Below are positions 1 to 5,338 of a stretch of 6,250 nt of DNA, piece by piece; within the stretch, counting starts at the first letter, position 1; each line of letters starts with the position of its first letter. Origin of the DNA: Oscillospiraceae bacterium (GTDB lineage: Bacteria; Bacillota; Clostridia; Oscillospirales; Ruminococcaceae). The notes beneath the pieces are model-generated. The model was not told the origin of the DNA and ran no database searches. It saw only the letters and a program-made list of their open reading frames with translations. The translations under genes were made by a program, and so were the position numbers. The DNA is taken from NCBI GenBank assembly GCA_031253365.1, contig JAIRWE010000073.1:1-6250 (forward strand). Reading direction: 5' to 3'.

Positions 1-1262
1 TAAACTTTCGCGTGGAAGAAAAGCGGCAACGGCTTTCCGTGAAGGTTGACGGCAGTATTCCGCGTTTTGTCGTGGGGGACGACCAACGCTTGGCGCAGGT
101 GGTTACAAATCTGCTTTCCAACGCGGTGAAATTCACTCCGGAAGAAGGCGAAATACGTCTTGAAGCGTCTTTAATCGGGGAAGAAAACGGAATATGTGAA
201 ATCAAGGTTGAGGTAACGGACAACGGCATAGGCATTTCCCCCGAAAAACAGCCGAAACTGTTTTTCGCGTTTGAACAAGCGGAAAGCGGCACAAGCCGCG
301 AATACGGCGGAACCGGCTTAGGGCTTGCGATTTCCAGACGTATAGTCGAGCTTATGGGCGGTCTTATTTGGGTTGAATCGGAAATCGACAAGGGCGCCAA
401 GTTTATTTTCACCGTAAAGGCGGAGCGAAGCGACAAAAGCTCACACTCCATGCTTGCCCCGGACGTCAACTGGAAAAACATACGAATTATGGCTGTTGAC
501 GACGACGAGGAAACGCTCGCGCAGTTTAGGAATATATTTAATCAGCTTAAAATACCGTGCGATACCGCGTCCGGCGGTTACGAGGCGTTCCGCATCGTTG
601 AGGAACGCGGCGTGTACGATATATATTTCATAGACTGGCTTATGCCCGGAATGGACGGTATTGAGCTTACGCGGCGGATTAAGGCGATGAAAGGCGGCAA
701 GCCGTCCGTTGTAACAATGATAACGGCGGCGGATTGGGAGTCGATTAAGGGAAAAGCGATTGAAGCCGGCGTTGACAAACACCTTTTGAAGCCGCTGTTT
801 TCCTCGATGATTATCGACTGCGTGAACGAATGTCTGGGCGCGGAGGAAAGCCCCGTCGCGGGATGCAAGCCGGATAATTTCAAAGGCAAAACCATGCTGC
901 TTGCCGAAGATATAGAAATAAACCGCGAAATACTTATATCGCTCTTGGAGGATACCGAAATAACCATTGACTGCGCCGAAAACGGCAGAGAAGCCCTGGA
1001 AAAGATAGCGGCGGAACCGGACAAATACGACGTGGTACTCATGGACGTGCAGATGCCCCAAATGGACGGGCTTGAATCCACGCGGCGCATACGCGCCCTT
1101 CCCGAGCTGCAAAACCGAAAACTGCCCATTATAGCTATGACCGCGAACGTGTTTAAGAGCGACATCGCGGCCTGCATCGAAGCGGGAATGGACGACCATT
1201 TGGGCAAACCGCTCGACATCGACAAGGTACTGGAAAAACTTCGAAAATATATGTCATACTGA
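1..1262 (+). CDS. Hybrid sensor histidine kinase, C-terminal part with two receiver domains (partial)
   Basis: The reading frame is open from the window edge, so the start lies upstream; the GTG at 12 is internal (preceding codons read N-F-R). Residue numbers below count from that GTG. An HATPase domain covers about 1-137: N box near 30-40 (VTNLLSNAVKF), G1 box DNGIG at 70-74, F box around 84-88, G2 box GGTGLGL at 99-105. The HisKA phospho-accepting helix is off the window. Receiver 1 spans about 156-277, with acidic residues D163-D165, phosphoacceptor D208 (IDWLMPGMDG), T238 and K260. Receiver 2 spans about 292-415, with E299/D300, D345 (MDVQMPQMDG), T377 and K399. Both receivers keep their catalytic set, so a multistep phosphorelay is likely (established for the family). 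No Hpt or output domain follows. The stop is 16 nt before the cas3 start. The sensed signal cannot be told from this part. Confidence 0.95.
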   Translation, partial: NFRVEEKRQRLSVKVDGSIPRFVVGDDQRLAQVVTNLLSNAVKFTPEEGEIRLEASLIGEENGICEIKVEVTDNGIGISPEKQPKLFFAFEQAESGTSREYGGTGLGLAISRRIVELMGGLIWVESEIDKGAKFIFTVKAERSDKSSHSMLAPDVNWKNIRIMAVDDDEETLAQFRNIFNQLKIPCDTASGGYEAFRIVEERGVYDIYFIDWLMPGMDGIELTRRIKAMKGGKPSVVTMITAADWESIKGKAIEAGVDKHLLKPLFSSMIIDCVNECLGAEESPVAGCKPDNFKGKTMLLAEDIEINREILISLLEDTEITIDCAENGREALEKIAAEPDKYDVVLMDVQMPQMDGLESTRRIRALPELQNRKLPIIAMTANVFKSDIAACIEAGMDDHLGKPLDIDKVLEKLRKYMSY

Positions 1263-1278
1263 GAAAGGGGGGTTAACA

Positions 1279-1388
1279 TTGAAAATAGCTCATAAACGCG
1301 AGGACGGGAAAGAGCAGCCGATACTCGCGCACTTAAAAGAAACGGCGGAACTCGCCAAAATACACGCGGATGTTTGGGGCGGCGGCGA
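1279..1388 (+). pseudogene. cas3: cas3 5' stump (type I-C Cas3, start of HD nuclease domain)
   Basis: TTG start preceded by a very strong Shine-Dalgarno tract (AAAGGGGGG, 1264-1272). The first ~36 residues (IAHKREDGKEQ...HLKETAELAK) match the extreme N-terminus of type I-C Cas3 HD nuclease domains, where the full protein is about 750-800 residues. Similarity ends around 1375-1388: the expected HD-domain continuation (a His-Asp metal motif) and the entire helicase are missing. The frame stays open to 1674 but runs antisense through the neighbouring LRR gene's terminator and 3' end, so that tail is not Cas3. Intact Cas3 degrades target DNA recruited by Cascade; this stump has no catalytic residue. 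The assignment is strengthened by cas7 and cas4 remnants downstream in the expected order. Other HD-family proteins are possible from 36 residues alone. Confidence 0.8.
1376..1388. repeat. 13-nt direct repeat, left copy (GGGGCGGCGGCGA)
   Basis: Identical to 4100-4112. The two copies bracket the whole LRR/palindrome block. The left copy sits exactly where Cas3 similarity ends. It may be a junction microhomology or a target duplication. The sequence is GGC-rich and of low complexity, so chance is a real alternative. Confidence 0.45.
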
Positions 1389-1472
1389 TTTCGCGTTTCG
1401 CCCCGTAAAAAACTTTCCCTCGCTGAAAACGGCGGGGGAAAGTTTTCATGTGATATATATTTCGCGTTTCGC
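1388..1472. repeat. 14-bp direct repeat pair flanking the terminator
   Basis: ATTTCGCGTTTCGC occurs at 1388-1401 and again at 1459-1472, one on each side of the terminator hairpin. The second copy continues into a small palindrome, TTTCGCGAAA (1467-1476). No function is apparent; it may be a rearrangement scar at the block's left edge. Confidence 0.6.
1407..1446 (-). terminator. Rho-independent terminator of the LRR gene
   Basis: A perfect 11-bp stem pairs 1409-1419 with 1436-1446 around a 16-nt loop. Read on the minus strand, GGGAAAG runs into six T residues (plus-strand A run 1407-1412). It lies about 60 nt past the LRR gene stop. On the plus strand only four T follow the stem, so it may also stop cas3-stump transcripts weakly. 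Confidence 0.8.
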
Positions 1473-1506
1473 GAAAATGAAAGCAACGCCCGAAGCGTCC
1501 AATGCG

Positions 1507-3789
1507 TTACTTCTTCTTCCGGACAAGCTCGCCTATTTTCAATTCGTGGATTTTCGCGTTGCCGCCGTCCGCAGTTACCCAATAAATCCTGCCGTTCGCG
1601 TAAATGGGTTCCTCGCAGGCGTTCAGCCGTATTTTATTCATGGGGGTGGCCTTTTGCAAAACCGCGCCGTTTGAGCTTAAAACCATATAATAACTCTGCG
1701 CGAATTTCCCGGTCTTCCTGTTGTGCTTCTCCCACATGACCACTATTCTGTCGTTGTTTGTATAAACGACCTGCGGTTCCCGCGCTTCATAATTCGTGCC
1801 GTAATCCGTGAGCCATCGTATGCCAGTGTCCGTAACCTTGGCACCATTGCAATCGCCCGTGCGGGATTTGCCGCCCGGCATTTTCAGCTCCGGGTCGGCG
1901 TAAACGACAAAAAGATTCCGCGACTGTTTCTCATACGTGCTTTTCGTCATGCCCTTAACCGACGCGCCGACTAAAACTATTCCCGTGCTTGTTTCGACCA
2001 TTCCGCCTAATTGCGCGTTCGTGCGGTTTACTATACCCATATCGCTGATATCGGACGCGTCAAGGTAAAAATGAAACGGCACAAAGTTAAAAGATTCCCT
2101 TTCCGCGCTTATCGTGAACCCGCGCGGATAAGCGTCGCCGTGGTCGGCGAACCAAACAGTCCCCGCCTTGTCGAACATCACCCGCTGGTCGAAGGAATGG
2201 CTGGTATATGAAGCGTAATTCTGATTATTCTCCATGGAAGATATATTCACCGCAATCACCCCGTTGCTCTGGTGATTTTTCCCGTCGGACGATTTATACA
2301 TTTGTCTCGCGTAACTGACGACCAAAACGTCGCCTTTCAAGGCTATAGCGCAATTTCCGGAGCGGAACGGCAGTTTTGTGTTTAAATCCCCGCCCCGATA
2401 CGTCGTCGTTTTTACATACTTGCCGTCGCCGTTATATTTTGATACCGCCAACGTAACGACCGTTTTCTTTTCGTTTTCGTCGTGCTGCCCCCACACGATG
2501 TAATAATTGCCCTTCGCGTCGCTTACCAACCCGCCGAAGAGCGGGTATTTTTTCTTGATTTTCAAGGTTGAGGTCAGCTTTTGGTTCTTGTCGAGCTTGG
2601 CTATTTTTATATAATCGCCGTCCTCATACGCGAAACCGGGGTTCCCGTCCTTATCGACGAATTGCGTGAGCGGGGAAACTCGCGCCCAGTTTGACGTTGT
2701 ATTGGCAGTCGTATAAATGTTTTTATCGGATATTTTTACCGTTTTGGACGTAACGCTCGCCGTATAACCCTTGTCGATTTTATCATTGCGGCTCTTGATT
2801 TTTGAAGGAGCGTCGAGCGTCCGCACGCTTATTTCCGCGTAATCGGAAGCGTATTTATCCCCGTTATAACTCATATAGGCGCGCACCCGGAATTTATAGA
2901 AGGTACCCGGTTTCAAGCCGGTAATGGTATGGCTTGCCGCGCTCCCTTTTTTGGAGGCGATTTTGGCGTATTTTTTTGTCGTCGAATTATATCGGAAAAT
3001 TTCGTATTCCTCACCGGGAACCGCTCCCCACGTTAATGTCGCGGAGTTTTCCGAAAGGTTGGTATCCACGTATAATTCCGGCAGGTAGTCCCACGAATAG
3101 TCCCGTTTTGAAAGAGTGTTGTAGCCATAAAAATTTTCTTCTGCGTATTTTTTCGCGTAATCTGAAAAACCAGTGATTGATTTAAGGTTTTTGCAACCGT
3201 AGAATGCATAATCGCCTATGCTTTTAACGCCGCCCGGGATTATGATTAATCTAATGTTTTCGCAACCCCAGAATGTGGCACCGCCTATGCTTGTAACGCC
3301 GTCCGGGATTACGATTGATATAAGGTTTTTGCAACCAGAGAACGCATAATCGTCTATGTTTGTAACACTGTCCGGGATTATGATTGATTTGAGGTTTTCG
3401 CAACGATTGAACACGCTTTTGCTTATGCTTGTAACGCCGTCCGGGATTTTTACCGATTCAAGACCCTCGCATCCCGCGAACGCGCCACCACCTATATTTC
3501 TAACGCTGTCCGGGATTGTTATTGATTCAAGACTCGCGCAACCGTAGAACGCATAATCGCCTATGCTTGTGACACGTCTGCCGTCGAGACTACTCGGAAT
3601 TATTATATTGCCGCCCGCGCCTGTGTATTTACTGATTTCCGCCGTTCCGTCCGAGAGAACCCGATATTCATAGTCGCCCGATGTAGCTGCCGACGATTTA
3701 AATATCAATCCCCCGTTCGGGACGAGGACGACGCCCGCCGCCATAGCGAGCGACAAGAACAAGCTTAAGATTTTCTTTTTCATTGACAT
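1507..3789 (-). CDS. Secreted BspA-type LRR / fibronectin-III / beta-rich protein
   Basis: A 760-residue protein predicted to be exported. Residues 1-35 form a Sec signal peptide: MSMKKKI, a hydrophobic core, then a likely cleavage near SSAA. Residues 73-210 are six tandem 23-residue leucine-rich repeats of the BspA/LRR_5 type (I-G-x-x-A-F-x-G-C-x-x-L-x-S-I-x-I-P-D). Residues about 236-325 form a fibronectin type III domain (TLTWGAVPG, GLKPGTFYKFRVRAY). The remaining ~400 residues are rich in short beta strands with repeated G-x-x-Y/W patterns (YYIVWGQ, GTVWFADHG, RIYWVTADGG), suggesting a beta-propeller-like fold; I do not recognise a named family. No LPXTG, SLH or transmembrane anchor is visible, and the C-terminus ends RKKK. 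AAAGG sits 6 nt before the ATG at 3789, favouring it over the ATG at 3783. A promoter and a terminator flank the gene. BspA-type repeats are linked to adhesion in other bacteria; the role here is inferred. The gene lies antisense inside the wrecked cas operon. Confidence 0.93.
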   Translation of the reverse strand: MSMKKKILSLFLSLAMAAGVVLVPNGGLIFKSSAATSGDYEYRVLSDGTAEISKYTGAGGNIIIPSSLDGRRVTSIGDYAFYGCASLESITIPDSVRNIGGGAFAGCEGLESVKIPDGVTSISKSVFNRCENLKSIIIPDSVTNIDDYAFSGCKNLISIVIPDGVTSIGGATFWGCENIRLIIIPGGVKSIGDYAFYGCKNLKSITGFSDYAKKYAEENFYGYNTLSKRDYSWDYLPELYVDTNLSENSATLTWGAVPGEEYEIFRYNSTTKKYAKIASKKGSAASHTITGLKPGTFYKFRVRAYMSYNGDKYASDYAEISVRTLDAPSKIKSRNDKIDKGYTASVTSKTVKISDKNIYTTANTTSNWARVSPLTQFVDKDGNPGFAYEDGDYIKIAKLDKNQKLTSTLKIKKKYPLFGGLVSDAKGNYYIVWGQHDENEKKTVVTLAVSKYNGDGKYVKTTTYRGGDLNTKLPFRSGNCAIALKGDVLVVSYARQMYKSSDGKNHQSNGVIAVNISSMENNQNYASYTSHSFDQRVMFDKAGTVWFADHGDAYPRGFTISAERESFNFVPFHFYLDASDISDMGIVNRTNAQLGGMVETSTGIVLVGASVKGMTKSTYEKQSRNLFVVYADPELKMPGGKSRTGDCNGAKVTDTGIRWLTDYGTNYEAREPQVVYTNNDRIVVMWEKHNRKTGKFAQSYYMVLSSNGAVLQKATPMNKIRLNACEEPIYANGRIYWVTADGGNAKIHELKIGELVRKKK
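3160..3573 (-). repeat. Six tandem 69-bp LRR-coding units
   Basis: Each unit encodes 23 residues (units begin V73, V96, V119, V142, V165 and V188 of the LRR protein). The last unit has lost the I-P-D ending (ITGFSD). DNA similarity between units is clear (recurrent GTCCGGGATT and GCAACC blocks), consistent with expansion by unequal recombination. Confidence 0.9.
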
Positions 3790-3792
3790 AAT

Positions 3793-3845
3793 CCGCCTTT
3801 CACAAAATTTTCACTTATTATAGCATATTTTCGCGAGGATATCTA
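3793..3845 (-). promoter_or_regulatory. Promoter and ribosome binding site of the LRR gene
   Basis: On the minus strand an extended -10, TGCTATAAT, has its hexamer at 3822-3817. A -35 candidate TAGATA (3845-3840, 4 of 6 consensus positions) lies 17 bp upstream. AAAGG at 3800-3796 is the Shine-Dalgarno. The whole arrangement is mirrored on the other strand at 3964-4013. Confidence 0.7.
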
Positions 3846-3870
3846 TCGGCATAACGCACAAAAATGTGTT

Positions 3871-3936
3871 GCTTTTTGTATATATTGTACAAAAGGCGCG
3901 GTGCGCTTCGCCTTTTATACAATATAAATAAAAAGC
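3871..3936. repeat. Long hairpin at the centre of the palindrome
   Basis: 3881-3898 pairs with 3909-3926 (17 of 18 positions) around a 10-nt loop. The stem extends outward with a few mismatches to GCTTTTT (3871-3877) and AAAAAGC (3930-3936). The inner part, AAAAGGCG...CGCCTTTT, resembles a bidirectional terminator, but it lies upstream of both genes. It could be a leftover terminator, an operator, or simply the join of the inverted duplication. Confidence 0.7.
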
Positions 3937-3963
3937 CGCCTTTTTTTATATGTATTATGCGAA

Positions 3964-3992
3964 TGGAAATTCCCGCGAAAAAATGTTATAAT
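3964..3992 (+). promoter_or_regulatory. Promoter of the signal-peptide stub
   Basis: Extended -10 TGTTATAAT (hexamer 3987-3992) with a -35 candidate TGGAAA (3964-3969, 4 of 6) and a 17-bp spacer. It is the mirror copy of the LRR promoter. It now points into the cas7/cas4 remnants and could transcribe them. Confidence 0.7.
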
Positions 3993-4021
3993 GTGTGAAA
4001 CTTTTATGAAAGGTAGGTAGC

Positions 4022-4195
4022 GTGTCCATGAAAAAGAAAATCTTCAGCGCAGTTTTGGCGGTGATTATCGCGTTCACCGCAATCCCGGGGATTACGGCGG
4101 GGGCGGCGGCGAAAAAGATAAAACTAAAAAAAGTCTCGGCTTTCGGGAAGCGATGTGTCAAAACTTTTTCGATATACGCGCTTTTGGCGCGGTAA
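4022..4195 (+). pseudogene. Signal-peptide stub of a lost secreted protein
   Basis: A 57-codon frame starts at GTG 4022 (MSMKKKIFSAVLAVIIAF...), with AAAGG at 4009-4013 eight nt upstream; ATG 4028 is an alternative start. It has a typical Sec signal peptide: a lysine cluster, a hydrophobic core and a small-residue cleavage zone (TAGAAA near residues 25-30), followed by KKIKLKKVS. The GTG-TCC-ATG start mirrors the LRR gene's ATG-TCA-ATG. After about 4112-4145 the DNA becomes cas7 read in another frame, and the stub ends at TAA 4193. Its natural body is missing, so it is most likely the 5' end of a secreted-protein gene cut off at the rearrangement junction. A short expressed peptide cannot be excluded. 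It has no family of its own. Confidence 0.6.
4100..4112. repeat. 13-nt direct repeat, right copy
   Basis: Identical to 1376-1388. Joining the left flank of the first copy to the right flank of this one puts the cas3-stump frame into the cas7 frame. Confidence 0.45.
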
Positions 4196-4728
4196 TGACG
4201 ACCGCCGCTTCGGATAAATCCCTTTCAAACGTGGCGGGGCAAGTACGGGGACCCGTACAATTAGCGTTCGGTAAAAGCGTTGAGCCTATTGTTCCGAGAG
4301 ATATTACTATAACGCGAATGGCGGCAGCTCCGGAAAAAGAAGACTCAAGCAACATGACTATGGGGCGTAAATCCATAGTCCCTTACGGTTTATACCGTCA
4401 AGAGGGTTATATATCGGCGAATCTTGCCCGTACTGTCACAGGATTTTCGGATAAAGACCTTGAAATATTCTGGGAATCCGTCGAACATATGTTCGACGAC
4501 AACAGGAGCGCCGCCCGCGGTCAAATGGCTTTGAGGGAGTTAATAGTGTTCAAGCATGAAAACCCGCTCGGCAACGCGCCGGCGCATAAACTGTTTTCAA
4601 GGGTTAGCGTCACACGTAAGGAGGGCGTCGCGACGCCGCGCGCGTATTCGGACTACTCCTTGGCGATAGACGACGCGAATCTGCCCTCGGGGGTTACTGT
4701 TGAACGGAAATACAGGGATGATGTTTGA
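4144..4728 (+). pseudogene. cas7: cas7 (csd2), type I-C Cascade backbone, N-terminally truncated
   Basis: From about 4144 the frame matches the C-terminal two thirds of type I-C Cas7/Csd2. Counting from ATG 4153, landmarks are FFDIRAFGAVMTT (5-17), AGQVRGPVQLAF (28-39), PIVPRDITITRMA (45-57), TMGRKSIVPYGLYR (69-82), ARGQMA (121-126) and FKHENPLGNAPAHKLF (133-148). Cas7 subunits normally polymerise along the crRNA in Cascade. The family length is about 280-295 residues, so roughly 95-100 N-terminal residues (first part of the RRM-like fold) are missing. ATG 4153 has no good Shine-Dalgarno and corresponds to an internal Met before the conserved Cys; a functional start is unlikely. The remaining part has no stop or frameshift, so truncation is probably fairly recent. 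The 3' end overlaps the cas4 start, as in intact I-C operons. Confidence 0.9.
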
Positions 4729-4984
4729 CGAAAACGATTATCTTTTGATTTCCGGTATCCAGCATTTCACGTTTTGCCGGCGACAATGGGCGTTAATCCA
4801 CATCGAGCAGGTTTGGGCGGAAAACTTTCTTACCGCGGAGGGAAGACTTCTGCATGAGAAAGCGCATAATCCCTTCCTGACGGAAAAACGGCGGGATATG
4901 ATTGTCGTGCGTGACATGGCGATTCATTCAAGCAGACTGGGCGTTTCAGGAAAATGTGACATAGTGGAGTTTTCGCGCGACGAC
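4718..4984 (+). pseudogene. cas4: cas4 (type I-C), 5' fragment cut by IS110 remnant
   Basis: Starts at ATG 4718 (or 4721), overlapping the cas7 stop at 4726-4728; an AGGG lies directly before it. The first ~89 residues are a clear I-C Cas4: ISGIQHFTFCRRQWALIHIE (11-30) with the N-terminal Fe-S cysteine C20, EGRLLHEKAH (41-50) with the nuclease-motif His46, and GVSGKCDIVEF (75-85) with metal-binding Asp81. After about codon 89 the frame runs into antisense IS110 sequence up to 5296. Missing are the E-x-K and Q-x-x-x-Y nuclease motifs and the C-terminal three-cysteine cluster, so the protein is dead. Intact Cas4 trims prespacers with Cas1-Cas2 during spacer acquisition. cas1, cas2 and an array, which normally follow, are absent from the window. 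Confidence 0.9.
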
Positions 4985-4999
4985 GCGCGTACTCATCGG

Positions 5000-5287
5000 C
5001 GGCGCGGCGCAAATAAGGAGAACCGCGTTTTGACATTCGCCCCTGCGTCCCCTCAAACTCGCCCGACCAGTTTACGGTTGCGTCAATCCCCGCACAAACG
5101 CGACAAGTTGCGCCGGACACTCAAAGCGGCTGATATCGCCGATTTCACCCAAGGTGACAGCACCCAGCGTCTTTCCGATACCGGGAATTGTCATTATCGG
5201 GGAATCCAATTCACTCATGGTGCGTTTGATTTCGGTTTCTGTATCCTTCACCTGCGATTCGATATACTTCATCTGCTCATTAGACAT
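5000..5287 (-). pseudogene. IS110-family transposase, C-terminal fragment with frameshift
   Basis: Read on the minus strand, 5287 to about 5096 encodes ELDSPIMTIPGIGKTLGAV...GEIGDISRF...PAQLVAF, the helix-hairpin-helix-like start of the Transposase_20 domain typical of IS110/IS1111 elements. The expected continuation (AGIDATVNWSGEFEG...SKRGSPYLRRA) follows in another frame from about 5093 to about 5003. Two surplus bases at 5094-5095 (or a one-base loss) explain the shift. The N-terminal RuvC-like DEDD catalytic domain is absent, and the right side is cut by the left end of the IS5-like element near 5281. The left edge joins cas4 at about 4985-5003. IS110 elements have no long terminal inverted repeats, so the exact edge cannot be fixed by eye. 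Confidence 0.85.
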
Positions 5288-5299
5288 CTTGCATAACTG
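5281..5299 (+). repeat. Left terminal inverted repeat of the IS5-like element
   Basis: It pairs with 6114-6132 except for an A/C difference at position 6 and a G/A difference at the inner end (position 19). It is preceded by CAT-T, as is the internal copy at 5459. Confidence 0.8.
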
Positions 5300-5338
5300 A
5301 CCATAATGATGTAAACTATCCGTATGGAGGTGTTACGT

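Larger units (their letters stand above)
3774..4037. repeat. ~260-bp imperfect palindrome with two divergent promoter/leader copies
   Basis: The 60 nt from 3840 back to 3781 (minus strand) align with 3969-4030 (plus strand) at about three quarters identity by hand. Shared blocks are CGCGAAAA, the -10 TATAAT, GTGAAA, TTTT, TGAAAGG and TGTC-ATG. Similarity continues into the coding start (ATGAAAAAGAAAATCTT on both arms) and then fades. Between these arms lies the hairpin at 3871-3936, on the same centre of symmetry near 3904. Weaker pairing (GCATAA, TCGCG-GGA) links inner and outer arms. This intergenic stretch holds no gene; it looks like an inverted duplication of one 5' region. Confidence 0.75.

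Noticed and set aside
441..1582. Two long minus-strand open frames (441-1199 and 578-1582) opposite the sensor kinase
   Set aside because: Their products are low-complexity shadow sequence with no recognisable motif, while the plus strand encodes clear ATPase and receiver motifs throughout.
1389..1674. Extension of the cas3-stump frame to 1674 as a 131-residue protein
   Set aside because: Beyond ~1388 it reads through the LRR gene's terminator and antisense through its coding end; no Cas3 or other similarity is seen.
3160..3573. Regular ~69-bp repeats that might suggest a CRISPR-like array
   Set aside because: They are in-frame coding units of 23-residue leucine-rich repeats, with diverged sequence throughout and no constant repeat/unique spacer pattern.
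4985..5296. Extension of the cas4 frame to 5296 as a 198-residue protein
   Set aside because: From about 4985 it is antisense to the IS110 transposase fragment, which matches its family in the opposite direction.
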